NCBI RefSeq assembly: GCF_007197555.1
Contig: NZ_CP041614.1
Coordinates: 1,976,001-2,040,000 of the forward strand
Direction of reading: 5' to 3'
Length of the DNA stretch: 64,000 bases
Origin: Shewanella psychropiezotolerans
GTDB taxonomy: Bacteria; Pseudomonadota; Gammaproteobacteria; Enterobacterales; Shewanellaceae
Shown here: positions 28,220 through 38,203 of the stretch, piece after piece
Position numbering within the stretch: position 1 is the stretch's first letter
Layout of the letters: every line of letters begins with the position of its first letter
Program-made: the position numbers and the translations under genes
Notes under the pieces: model-generated
What the model saw: the letters and a program-made list of their open reading frames with translations, nothing else
Database searches by the model: none
What the model was told of the DNA's origin: nothing

Positions 28220-29770
28220 TTAGATCCCGCTATTACTGGCCGGTATAGCAGGAGAGACTTCAGGTGTTGTACCTGCATCTATAATTGCAATCTGCGCCCC
28301 TAAGCGGGTTTGTATAGCAGGCGCAACCATGCCTTTTGAGAATAATAATATATCCAAAGAGCCGCCGTATCTAAAATTACCTAAGCGGGTGAATCCGCGC
28401 TTTACAGTGTCGCCGACGATAAATTCATCGGATAATACCACTGAGCCAATAGTATCTAACCCAACCGGAATGGAGGCTACATACCCTGTCTTGGATACCG
28501 TTTGCCCTTCATCGTCTATTGCATCATATTGAACTTCAATAATGACAACACCGCGTTGGAATTTTTGGAATTGAGAAAAATCAGTGCCAGAGCGGCCGAC
28601 GTTACCCGATAATGGAACCCAGTTAACGAAATCAGGATAGCCATAAGTGCCAGTGTTAACGACCTCTTTATAGATGACTTCTCCTGATACTGGCGTATGA
28701 AAACTGTGGTAAGTGTTTGGCATCAAGACACAAGATAAGCCCGTTCCACCGACAAAATGATTTTTCATTTCGTTGGTAGCATCTCCCAATAAAGACTTGA
28801 TACTGATTGGGGTATTTTTTACATCGATCACATCGTTTAACTCTAATGGATTTTCAATATAGGCGGTTTCAGTGATAAGGGTATCATCCATACTCAACAC
28901 CTGAGTGAGCGGGTTCATGATACAATCTGTTGGTGAAGAGATAATATAATCTTCATCAGGCTTTGTGACGGGTCGATCTCTGATGGTTTGTGCGCCGGAG
29001 TCGGCATCGACATCAATGATGATACTGCGAGTAAAGAAATCATTCCAACTACTGAATCCACCTTCTGGAACAGTATAATCTTCGATTTCAATTCTATCAT
29101 CTGTAGTCCAATTATCTACCAGTCCAAGAGAATCCGAAGAGTCCATATAGGTGCCGCGCTCAGTAGTAAAACTGTTCACGAAGTTATAGCCTACATATTC
29201 ACCTAAAAGCCCTCCCTCAGGATCTTCACCTTGGACCCATAATTTTGCTAAGTCATTTCGGTAATAAAACCAAGCAAACTCTTGAATGTAGGCAAGGCCA
29301 GTATCCTTGTCACCCTCAATATCAGGTAAAAACTGACACCAGTTAGTAAAGACATCGATAGTGCGTTGAAATAGTTGGGCTGGGGTGCCTCCCTCCCAAG
29401 GGTTTAGTGCAGATGGGTCTTCACCTTCGGGGGTATCAGGGTTTAGGGGATAGACACCGATATATGACTCAGGTAATGAATGCATTTTAGAATTCATCGT
29501 TATGAAGTTACCAATAGTGGCGGCGTTATTACTGTATTTGTCAGCTAAGTAGGCCAGAGAATTAGCACAAGCGGAATTGGTGATAGCTTCAACTTGGCTT
29601 TGAGTAAATAACAGCTCACCTCTATCCGCGCCTGTAGATTGAGTATAAATATTGAGATTGTCTACTCTTACTTGTTGTTCTGCTGGTGTGCCTATAAGGT
29701 CGCTATCATCTGCGAAGGCCATATTAGCGAGTGTCATAGATATAAAAATTAATGATTTTGAGAATTTCAT
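28220..29770 (-). CDS. Exported phosphatidylserine-decarboxylase-family protein (PsiD-like; possible aromatic amino acid decarboxylase)
   Basis: The family is pyruvoyl-dependent and self-cleaves at a Ser. Here a leader (KSLIFISMTLANMAFA) is followed by an N-terminal region with NWCQFLPDIEGDKDTGLAYI, like the extra domain of PsiD-type proteins, and then the decarboxylase core. The core residues are Asp282 (SSPTDCIMNP), His355/His358 (TYHSFHTPVSGEV) and Ser471 in YGGSLDILLFSKG, replacing the LGST of true PSD enzymes. No membrane anchor is seen, so a lipid substrate is doubtful. Relatives in fungi decarboxylate tryptophan. In this neighbourhood a role making aromatic amines in the periplasm for AauAB is attractive but unproved. 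516 residues. Confidence 0.8.
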   Translation of the reverse strand: MKFSKSLIFISMTLANMAFADDSDLIGTPAEQQVRVDNLNIYTQSTGADRGELLFTQSQVEAITNSACANSLAYLADKYSNNAATIGNFITMNSKMHSLPESYIGVYPLNPDTPEGEDPSALNPWEGGTPAQLFQRTIDVFTNWCQFLPDIEGDKDTGLAYIQEFAWFYYRNDLAKLWVQGEDPEGGLLGEYVGYNFVNSFTTERGTYMDSSDSLGLVDNWTTDDRIEIEDYTVPEGGFSSWNDFFTRSIIIDVDADSGAQTIRDRPVTKPDEDYIISSPTDCIMNPLTQVLSMDDTLITETAYIENPLELNDVIDVKNTPISIKSLLGDATNEMKNHFVGGTGLSCVLMPNTYHSFHTPVSGEVIYKEVVNTGTYGYPDFVNWVPLSGNVGRSGTDFSQFQKFQRGVVIIEVQYDAIDDEGQTVSKTGYVASIPVGLDTIGSVVLSDEFIVGDTVKRGFTRLGNFRYGGSLDILLFSKGMVAPAIQTRLGAQIAIIDAGTTPEVSPAIPASNSGI

Positions 29771-30836
29771 ACACTTCCTTAATTAAATTTTTAATTGGTG
29801 GTAGAAAATATTAATTGGTCCATGTAACTTTATAAATGACGGTGCGTAATATTTATAATTGAGTAGTTGAACGTTAATAATGTCACCATTGTTTGTGGGA
29901 TATTAATTTTATCTATATAAACATTACAAGTTGGATACTATGGTGTTCTGCTGGCTTTGTGTTGTTTTGTTTGTATCTGCAGTGTTTCGACTTTATTTCT
30001 ATGAATTAAATGATGTGATTCCTATGCTTGTTTTTGAATTGAGTTGGAACTAATTAATTAATTGATTTGTTTTTTGGTTTTGCGTACGTTGTGTATTAGG
30101 AGGTAAAGTTAAGGTTGATTTTCTTCTGTCGACTTTAAATCGCTACGTGAGTAATCTAAGTTAAAGAAGTTGTGCAGCAGTTAATAATATCTATAGAGGT
30201 TATTGGTTGTTATAAGTGACGTGTTAATTCCTAGAGTGAGTTAACTTATAATACAAGTTTGTTGGGCGTTGTGGAGGAAGGTAACGTGCAGAGTGAAGTA
30301 GGTTTTACTGTAGGATCTCATATAGCTTCTATATTTGAAGTGGTTAAACCAAAGGTAATATGTCATCAGTGCAAAGAAAAGGTAAAAGTTCTTCTCTGCA
30401 TCTTCCTAGAACGTGACAATATATATAAAGGTTAAGCAATCCATAAGGTCAATAGTTAAACATACGGAACATTCACTATCTACCGTTTGAAGATGAATTT
30501 TCCGTAATGGCGATATCACTAAATATAGGGCTATATCTACAGATATAAACGCCTTAGCAGGGATCTGCTAGCCGTGCAACAGAGGCTGATCCCGCCAATA
30601 AGAAACCCCAAGGATACAAAACGATGCTAGATGGCAGCATTAATATATGTATATTAATAAATTCGATTGTTAATGGTATGGGGTGTAAATGATGAATTGT
30701 TTAAACGTGCTTACCTGTTTAATTATTTTCTGGGTCGTAACGTTATCCAAAAAATATACTGGAATTACCTAACCCCCAAGTGACGTCTGTTGACTCTTTT
30801 CTAACAATTAACGTAAGTATAATAAAGGTAAGGTTT
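29771..30836. other. Long divergent intergenic region with no gene seen
   Basis: About 1.07 kb between the PSD-family gene and madL. No convincing reading frame is present on either strand. It is AT-rich and must carry promoters for both sides. A GGGATC/GATCCC pair about 22 bases apart near 30557-30595, and an AGCAG/CTGCT pair overlapping it, are the only symmetrical elements noted. Confidence 0.45.
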
Positions 30837-31217
30837 ATGGTTGTTTACGGTGTGGCTCTACTCTCAGTGTGCATGCTTTTGGGCTTGTATCTGGGGAATA
30901 TTCTGGGTGAATTACTTGGAGTGAAGGCGAATATTGGTGGTGTGGGTATCGCAATTTTGCTGCTAGTCACCTTTATTCACTTTTATGGTCGAAGAGGAGG
31001 CAGTAGTGGTGACCGCCCATTTAAATTGCATAATGACACGGCCATCGGCATCAGTTTTTGGAGCGCGATGTATATTCCGATAATTGTTGCGATGACAGCC
31101 AAACAAAACGTATTAGCCGCCGTGTCCGCAGGTCCTGTCGCTCTGGTTGCTGGAGTACTTTCTGTTGCCGCCAGTTTCGCATTGATCCCTGTGTTGACCC
31201 GATGGGGCAAAGCGTAG
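30837..31217 (+). CDS. madL: Malonate transporter subunit MadL
   Basis: MadL and MadM form a sodium-coupled malonate importer. About 126 residues with four hydrophobic segments (VVYGVALLSVCMLLGLYLG to the C-terminal VAASFALIPVLTRWG). The start at MVVYGVALLS after AAAGGTAAGG agrees with known MadL starts; an in-frame GTG 57 bases earlier is less likely. It leads the madLM-matAB set. Confidence 0.92.
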   Translation: MVVYGVALLSVCMLLGLYLGNILGELLGVKANIGGVGIAILLLVTFIHFYGRRGGSSGDRPFKLHNDTAIGISFWSAMYIPIIVAMTAKQNVLAAVSAGPVALVAGVLSVAASFALIPVLTRWGKA

Positions 31218-31281
31218 CAAATAAGGGCTCATTCGGGGAAAATTCAGAGACGGTTTCTAACAAACAGGAAAGGGAAAACTC

Positions 31282-32045
31282 ATGATTACCACAGCCCTTG
31301 ACAGTATTATCCGTAAAGATAGCCTGATTATTGCTTTTTTGTTTGTTGGTGTCGTTGTTTGGTTTTCGTACCTGATCTCCAGCAAATTAACCTTTGGCCG
31401 AATTCACGGCTCTGCGATTGCGATAACGCTTGGTTTATTGCTGGCTTATTTCGCCGGACTCGATACTGGGGGAGTAAAGGTGTTGCAGACTATCCGCTGC
31501 TGGCAGGTGTTTCTATAATGGGCGGTGCGATGTTTCGTGATTTTGCGATAATTGCAACGGCCTTCGGTGTCGATACCGATGACTTAAAAAAGGCCGGTTT
31601 AGTCGGCGCCTCTTCGGTGATTATTGGCGTGGTGCTTTCTTTCGTCGTTGGGGCGGTTGTCGCCGTGGCTTTTGGTTATACCGATGCTGTCTCTGTGACG
31701 ACTATTGGCGCCGGTGCAGCGACCTATATCGTTGGGCCAGTGACTGGTGCGGCCCTGGGGGCATCGAGCGAAGTCATAGCACTGAGCATTGCCGCCGGAC
31801 TGGTAAAGTCAGTGCTGGTGATGGTAGGGACACCGCTTTTTGCTCGTCATATCGGGCTAGATAATCCCCAGGCGGCTATGGTTTACGGCGGATTGATGGG
31901 GACAACCAGCGGTGTGGCTGGCGGCCTTGCTGCGACCGATCCCAAACTCGTTCCTTATGGTGCAATGACGGCAACTTTCTATACCGGTGTGGGGTGTTTG
32001 CTTGCACCTTCAGTGTTGTTTTTTATGGTACGTGGTCTGATGTGA
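31282..32045 (+). CDS. madM: Malonate transporter subunit MadM (one frameshift as read)
   Basis: This is the second, larger membrane subunit. The first part (TALDSIIRKDSLIIAFLFVG) and the rest (VADYPLLAGVSIMGGAMFRD, then GLMGTTSGVAGGLAATDPKL) are in different frames. The break is at the G5 run 31468-31472. One added G joins them with the expected DTGGSKGVADYP and gives 255 codons, the usual MadM length. It follows madL by 64 bases and precedes the decarboxylase by 20. Confidence 0.9.
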
Positions 32046-32065
32046 TTAATGGTGAGGGATAAGCA

Positions 32066-33379
32066 ATGAATTATGGCAGAATATTACATGATATGTTCGC
32101 TAACATATTCAGCAAATCTGTAAAATTGGGTAAGGATCAAGATAAAAGACAACTTAATGATTTATGTGAGGCATTGCTGGTAGAAAACAGCGAAGTGACG
32201 GTAGCGAAACTGGCTAACAGTATTCTCAATAAATACAGTGAAACCAGTCAGGCTGATCAATGCCGATTTTTCCGGGATCTTACCGACAATTTCGACATCT
32301 CAACTTGTGATATTATTGACGCTGTTCAAGCTTACGATACCAATGACTCGTCGGCTAATCTCTACGCCCTACTCAAAGCAACAGAACCTCGACGTCAGGA
32401 ATTACTGCGCCGCTTAAACTTAGTTAGTGGGGCAACCGAGCAGTTGGTGAGGATGCGTACAGATCTATTGGACTTAACCGCGGATAACCCCGAGATCAGC
32501 AAAACCGATATCGATTTTCAGCATTTGTTTATGTCGTGGTTTAATCGCGGTTTTCTAATGATAAGACCGATAAATTGGTCGACACCCGCTGAAATTCTCG
32601 AAAAAATTATTGCCTATGAAGCGGTCCACACCATTAATGATTGGGATGATCTGCGCCGTCGCTTGCTACCGTCTGATCGACGTTGTTTTGCTTTTTTTCA
32701 TCCATCGATGCCAACCGAACCACTGATTTTCGTCCAGGTTGCCCTGTGTGAAGGGATCCCACAATCCATTCAAACCGTGTTAGCCGAAGATAGACCAGAG
32801 CTCAGTGAATTGAACGCCGATACTGCAGTTTTTTACTCCATTTCCAGCTGCCAGCGAGGACTTAAAGGGATTTCGTTCGGTAGCTTTTTGATTAAACAGG
32901 TGGTTGAAGAGTTGTCAAATGAGCTTGCCAATGTCAAAACTTTTGTCACCTTGTCTCCTGTGCCAGGATTCATGAAATGGTTCGGGAGCCAGGCACGAGA
33001 ACAAGCGAAACAAAATCCGGATGGTGAAATCAATCAGCTGTATTTAACCATCAACGAATTGAGCCTACAACAATGGAGAGATCAGGGCGAACAACATCGG
33101 GATCGGTTGATGAAACTAGTAGCGACTTATTTCCTTACCGCCAAAAATAAGCTCGGCAAACCTTTAGATCCGGTTGCCCGTTTTCATTTGGGTAATGGCG
33201 CGATCTTAAAACAAATAAACTGGCTGGCAGATCTTTCTGACAAAGGTCTGCGTCAATCTAGTGGGATCATGGTTAATTATCTCTATGATTTATCCAGTCT
33301 TGAGGCGAATCACGAGGCTTATAGCAATAACAATATAGTTGCCGTTACCAAAGGTATTACCGCTTTACAGGATCATTAA
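32066..33379 (+). CDS. matA: Malonyl-CoA decarboxylase
   Basis: It converts malonyl-CoA to acetyl-CoA and CO2. The 437-residue protein has the helical N-domain (QCRFFRDLTDNFDI) and the acetyltransferase-like C-domain with CQRGLKGISFGSFLIKQV, FVTLSPVPGFMKWF and the late HLGNGAILKQINWLADLSDK. It stands between the transporter and the synthetase, giving a complete import, activation and decarboxylation route. Confidence 0.95.
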   Translation: MNYGRILHDMFANIFSKSVKLGKDQDKRQLNDLCEALLVENSEVTVAKLANSILNKYSETSQADQCRFFRDLTDNFDISTCDIIDAVQAYDTNDSSANLYALLKATEPRRQELLRRLNLVSGATEQLVRMRTDLLDLTADNPEISKTDIDFQHLFMSWFNRGFLMIRPINWSTPAEILEKIIAYEAVHTINDWDDLRRRLLPSDRRCFAFFHPSMPTEPLIFVQVALCEGIPQSIQTVLAEDRPELSELNADTAVFYSISSCQRGLKGISFGSFLIKQVVEELSNELANVKTFVTLSPVPGFMKWFGSQAREQAKQNPDGEINQLYLTINELSLQQWRDQGEQHRDRLMKLVATYFLTAKNKLGKPLDPVARFHLGNGAILKQINWLADLSDKGLRQSSGIMVNYLYDLSSLEANHEAYSNNNIVAVTKGITALQDH

Positions 33380-33422
33380 AACCTATTTCCTGTCTTGAGA
33401 TTATTTTGAGGAATCTGACATT

Positions 33423-34925
33423 ATGACAAACATATTATATGACGCGTTATTCAAACCACACCAAGGGTGCAGCGATATTTTTTTGAGAATGACTGACGGC
33501 GAACATATAAGCTATGATGATTTCCTGTCGACTGCCAATCGATTTGCTGCGGTCTTGCAGGATGTGGGCGTGGATATTGGTGACCGAATCGCGGTTATGG
33601 TTGATAAAACGCCGCAAGCGCTGGCGATTTATGCTGCCAGTGTACAGATTGGCGCCGTCTATTTACCGCTCAATACTGCCTATACCACAACGGAACTAGC
33701 GTATTTTCTCAATGATGCACGCCCCGCAGTGTTATTGTGTGACGAAAGTAAATATGCCGGTATCATTGATATTGCCGACACTGTCGGTGCGACCGTGATG
33801 ACACTTAATCGTGATGGCAGTGGATCACTGGCTGAGCTAGCACGAGAACAAACTCGGCAGGTTGACATCGTTGAGCGTGCTGATGATGATCTCGCCGCAA
33901 TGCTCTATACCTCGGGTACCACCGGGAGGCCAAAGGGAGCGATGCTGTCACATGCTAATTTGTTATCTAATTCAAAAGCATTGGTTGACCTGTGGCAGTT
34001 TAGTGCAACCGATGTATTACTGCATGCGTTGCCAATATTTCATACTCATGGCTTGTTTGTCGCGATGAACGTTACCTTGCTCGCGGGCAGTTCGGTCATA
34101 TTTATGTCCGCTTTTAATGTTGATACAATGATTGAACAAATGCCCAATGCGACAGTCCTGATGGGGGTGCCGACATTTTATACCCGCCTGTTAAATGACC
34201 CACGTTTTAACCAGACATTGACTGCTCACATGCGATTGTTTGTATCAGGCAGCGCGCCTCTGTTGACGGAAACCCATGAGCTGTTTTCCGAGCGTACTGG
34301 CCACTGTATTCTGGAACGCTACGGCATGACAGAAACCAATATGAATATCTCTAATCCCTATGATGGTGAAAGACGGCCCGGATCAGTTGGATTCCCACTG
34401 CCAGGCATAGCGGCACGTATTTGTCATCCAGATACTGGGGCAGAAATGGCTCAGGGTGACATAGGTGGCTTGGAAATCAAGGGACCTAATGTCTTTAAAG
34501 GCTACTGGAATATGCCGGAAAAAACGCGTGAGGAGTTTACTGATGACGGTTATTTTATTACCGGGGATCTAGCTACAGCCGATAAAGATGGTTATTTCCA
34601 AATTGTTGGCCGCTCCAAAGATCTGATTATTACCGGTGGTTTTAATGTTTACCCCAAAGAAGTGGAACTCTCTCTGGATGACGTGCCGGAGATCCTCGAA
34701 TCAGCCGTTATTGGGATCGCGAACAAAGACTTTGGCGAAGCTGTCGTTGCTGTCGTTGTACTCAACAACAGAGCGAATATTTCAGAAAGTGAAGTTCTTA
34801 CGCAAATTAGCAACAAGCTCGCTCGTTACAAACAACCTAAACGAATATTTTTTGTTGATGAACTCCCCCGTAATACCATGGGAAAAGTGCAAAAAAACAA
34901 GTTACGTGAAACCTTTATGGATTAG
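33423..34925 (+). CDS. matB: Malonyl-CoA synthetase
   Basis: An acyl-adenylate-forming enzyme that makes malonyl-CoA from malonate, ATP and CoA. The 500-residue protein has the P-loop AMLYTSGTTGRPKGAMLSH, ERYGMTETNMNISNPYDGER, and the hinge and C-terminal lysine motif VGRSKDLIITGGFNVYPKEV with RNTMGKVQKNKLRE. The MTETNMNISNPYDGER context is typical of MatB rather than long-chain ligases. Confidence 0.95.
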   Translation: MTNILYDALFKPHQGCSDIFLRMTDGEHISYDDFLSTANRFAAVLQDVGVDIGDRIAVMVDKTPQALAIYAASVQIGAVYLPLNTAYTTTELAYFLNDARPAVLLCDESKYAGIIDIADTVGATVMTLNRDGSGSLAELAREQTRQVDIVERADDDLAAMLYTSGTTGRPKGAMLSHANLLSNSKALVDLWQFSATDVLLHALPIFHTHGLFVAMNVTLLAGSSVIFMSAFNVDTMIEQMPNATVLMGVPTFYTRLLNDPRFNQTLTAHMRLFVSGSAPLLTETHELFSERTGHCILERYGMTETNMNISNPYDGERRPGSVGFPLPGIAARICHPDTGAEMAQGDIGGLEIKGPNVFKGYWNMPEKTREEFTDDGYFITGDLATADKDGYFQIVGRSKDLIITGGFNVYPKEVELSLDDVPEILESAVIGIANKDFGEAVVAVVVLNNRANISESEVLTQISNKLARYKQPKRIFFVDELPRNTMGKVQKNKLRETFMD

Positions 34926-35164
34926 GCGCTAGCCCTATCAATGATGATCTCTTCAGAGAGCGCATTTTCCAGGCTGCGGCATCGTTGGGTTCGAGCACGC
35001 TGCCGCCAGGATGGGGGAAAACGAATACTCATGCTTACTCAAGAAAGATTACGGCCAGTGTTGGTAAACTTGCTTATTTTTATGTTGCGGATATGACCAA
35101 AGTGAATGTATTAAATATCACTTAATTACAATACCCATATCGTTAAATCGCTGAACTTAATAAA

Positions 35165-36177
35165 TCAGCTATCGGATTTTTGGTAATGGCGTCGTCCAGA
35201 TGATCGGGCAAACTGGGCGTAGCGCATGGTGTCTTTGATATCTGAATGTCCGAGTATCTGTCTTAACACTAATATGTTGCCACCCTTCATCATAAAATGG
35301 CTGGCAAACGTGTGCCGTAAGATATGCGTCATTTGTCTATCAGGGAACTGTAAGCCGGTTCGCATTATCGCTTGCTCAAAGGATCTCCTGCAGGGCCTGA
35401 ATAGTGGACCACGTACTCTGGGGAGCATGTCTGCTAACTCTTGGGCAATCGGTACCGTGCGGTTCTTTTACCTTTGGTTTTAATAAAGGTGATCCGATTG
35501 TGTGCAATTTGACTGCCGTGCAGCCCCTCGGCCTCTAACCAACGACAGCCGGTGGCTAAACAAGTGAGTACGATGGTTTTCAGGTGTTTATATTTAGCGT
35601 TGTCACACTCGGTTAAAATAAGTGGAATTTCTTCCGGGTAGAGGAACGCCAGCTCGATGTCTTCTATTTTAAATTGCTCAAGACCCTCTAGCGGGTTGGG
35701 GTGTGTCCATTCACCGAGTTTTTTAAGCGTAGTGAAGACAGTATTTAAATAGGCATGTTCATGATTGACCGTGTGCGGCTTCACTTTATTCTTATTGCCC
35801 TGGGCATCTTCCACTTCCCCATCGAGTCGCATTTGGCGATAGTTAGCAAAGTCATTGACGCAGATCTTACTGGCAACAGGGTCGCCCATGGCATGACTCA
35901 TCATAGTTAACTTAGCCATGCGCTGTTCGGGTTTGGTCAATTGACGCCCGTGAAGATCATGCCACTTCTTTATCAATTCTGACAATCGACGGTGATCGAC
36001 CTTTTCACCTAGCCAGGGTTTGTCATCAACTTTCTTCATGGTGAATAGCTCAAACGCGGCAGCCTCACCTTCTAGTGGCAAACTTTTTACGGATACGTTT
36101 ACCGTGCCCCGTCCATGGGGGTAGCATTCACATAGCCACGGTTTGTTAGTGTCGTTTTTGAGATTACGGATAGACAT
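35165..36177 (-). CDS. int: Tyrosine recombinase / phage-type integrase, P2-like (one frameshift as read)
   Basis: It would carry out site-specific integration and excision. The start at MSIRNLKNDTNKPWLCECYP matches P2-like integrases. The N- and core-binding domains are followed by the catalytic Arg (ATGCRWLEAEGL), HxxR (HILRHTFASHF) and the Tyr region (GHSDIKDTMRYAQFA). The frame breaks at the four-A run on the coding strand (35466-35469). One added A gives KGKKNRTVPIAQEL and a 338-codon gene. It marks the start of the accessory half, but I could not find matching attachment sites. No phage structural genes accompany it. Confidence 0.85.
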
Positions 36178-36363
36178 AGTGATATCAACGCCAAAAGGAG
36201 TGGTGCTCAAAACTCATTGTCGAACACGGACTTGGCTGTCGGATATACTTCCTCGTCAATCAGGAACTCAGTCCATGATGTTGGCTCCGGTACGGATAGG
36301 GCTGCCTTAACATTGCAGATGATGAAGTTAAATCTCACGTTTATTCAGGCTATTGATATCTAA

Positions 36364-36825
36364 GTGTAAATTTGGTATTTGTTCTGTTCTTAGAAAAGTG
36401 ATTTACCATGATTTATATCTTTTTATTTTGGCTATGTGATGGGGGAGCATACTATGTTGAATCAGAAATGTTAGTCGTGTGGAATGACAATGACAAAAAA
36501 GCGAATAAAGGCAAAGAAGCGAATATTGATAGCAGATGATGATCCGATTTCAAGAAGGGTGAATAAGGATATTTTTACCTCGTTTGGGTTTGACGTTGAT
36601 TTGGTGGTCAATGGCCGCGAAGCGATAGAATGTTTTAAGTTATCTTTACAAGAACATTCCCCCTATTCCCTTATCTGTCTGGATATGGTGATGCCATTTT
36701 TCGACGGTACCTATGCTTTGAATGAAATTAGACTCATGGAGGCCAATAATACTGACGTGAAAACTGTACCCATTCCCATTGCGATGATGACGTCTAAAAA
36801 ATGCAAAAGAAATAGAAACAGTATA
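36364..36825 (+). repeat. Receiver-segment repeat, copy A
   Basis: Nearly the same DNA recurs at about 51862-52146 (copy B) and 58222-58690 (copy C). Shared landmarks are a run ending GTGATTTACCATGATTTATA, then ACTATGTTGAATCAGAA, then the receiver gene start. Copy A holds the only intact reading frame. Confidence 0.85.
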
Positions 36826-36957
36826 TTGAGTGTGAAAAACTTAATAAATGCTTATTTACTAAAGCCATTATCCATAGATGTCATGGATGAATTACTGATA
36901 AAGCTGAATATTAAGCCTCAGGAACGCAGACCCGTCTATCCATTCCTTACTGTCTAG
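36484..36957 (+). CDS. Stand-alone response-regulator receiver (REC) protein
   Basis: The 157-residue protein is a CheY-like receiver with no output domain. The acidic pair is in ILIADDDPISRR, the phospho-acceptor Asp in LICLDMVMP, the Thr/Ser in AMMTSKK, and the Lys in YLLKPLS. A basic N-tail (TKKRIKAKKR) precedes it. No histidine kinase is visible in the window. Two damaged copies of the same gene lie to the right, next to the type VI genes. Confidence 0.85.
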   Translation: MTMTKKRIKAKKRILIADDDPISRRVNKDIFTSFGFDVDLVVNGREAIECFKLSLQEHSPYSLICLDMVMPFFDGTYALNEIRLMEANNTDVKTVPIPIAMMTSKKCKRNRNSILSVKNLINAYLLKPLSIDVMDELLIKLNIKPQERRPVYPFLTV

Positions 36958-37294
36958 ATCATGAAGAGACAGTCTACTCCTCCATCGCTTAGTATTTCTG
37001 CCTCGTTGACTGTCATTGAAGGAATATACCCGCTACTTTTAATCAAAATGGCGGGGCTGTTAACGCTGCTGTTGCAACGTTTGCTCCTAGGGCGAAAGTG
37101 CACCATATTGTGGACAGTAGTTATTAAAGGGGGACTAGACTTAAGTTTTAGCAATGGACTGAGTACCAAAGGCCCCACGGGGGAGAGGGTGATCAAAAGC
37201 TTAGCCGCTGTGGCAGAGGCTGAGCCAATGTTAGAAAGAGCCAATGACGGGCGAAAAACGGCAATGGGGATCGGCAGTGTAATTGATTGTATGC

Positions 37295-38203
37295 TTACGC
37301 TGCTGTTTTCAACATTGCTTCACCGGCATAGCGTTCCCAATGTTGTTGCCCGCTATTACTGGATATTGAAGCCCTAACCTGAAGTAGAGAGTGCAGCCCT
37401 TTACGTGACCACTTCATATGTTGTTGCCGCTGTTCCTGTTTTTCTTGGAGGTGATTTTTTATCTCCTCAAGCCGGATTATTGCCCTGTCTGGGTAGCCTC
37501 GCCACAAATGCCGTTTAGCACGTTTTGCTTTTTCTAGTAGCGTTTGATTTTTTAGTGAAAGATTCTCAAATTTCATGGCAATATGAAATCAATCCAGTAT
37601 CCGTGTGACATCATGGCGCTACCGCATTTATCACATTCCAGCAATTATCAGCACCGCCACATATCGCTGTCCTTGAGGTATCTTTGCTCATGCCTTGCTT
37701 GATGGCTGACTCCAGAGCTGCTTGTTTAAGGTATGATTGTTCGTCGGCCGAAGCGGTGCAGTGTTTGATGGTTAATTTACCCCTTAAGGTCGAAACTGCC
37801 CCCTCCTGCTTTAGCTGTCCCCCGCGGTAATCAATCTGCTCTGGATCAAAGATGACCGCGGTCATGACTTCAAAGCGCTTTTTATCAGCTACTTGGGGCT
37901 GGATAGAGTTATCAGTACCTACCGATAAACTAAGATATTATCCGATGTATTCTGTAGCTTTTTAACCCGCTCATGGCTATTAATACTCCGCTTCTTTGAT
38001 GAGAGTAAAGTCATTATATGCTCCGCATCCTGGTAACTGTGTTTAGCGCCCATTTCAGTTTGAATCCTAGCAAGATCAGGGTGAATAGCGCTACCAAAAA
38101 GTGAATTGATACTGGGTATACTTTTCCATTTATATTTGAGACAGATTTGCTTTCTGGTGGAAACTTTGTGGTCAGTGTAGACGCCATGAAAATTGGATTT
38201 CAC
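37295..38203 (-). pseudogene. ISKra4-like transposase relic
   Basis: Three adjoining minus-strand pieces make one transposase-like sequence. The first (37919-38203) has EMGAKHSYQDAEHIMTLLSS. The second (37611-37865) has AICGGADNCWNVI. The third (37295-37576) has AKRAKRHLWRGYPDRAII and GLHSLLQVRAS. Between the last two, an otherwise typical ILDWFHIAMKFENL is read as ILD-stop-FHIAMKFENL (TGA for TGG). Frame changes and this nonsense codon mean the element is dead. No terminal repeats were identified. Confidence 0.7.

Noticed and set aside
30583..30640. Attachment site or tRNA-like remnant in the madL leader
   Set aside because: A few inverted letters were seen but no tRNA fold or duplicated core could be supported.
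36961..37377. Plus-strand 138-residue reading frame
   Set aside because: Low-complexity hydrophobic sequence with no ribosome site. Its 3' part is antisense to the ISKra4-like transposase relic.
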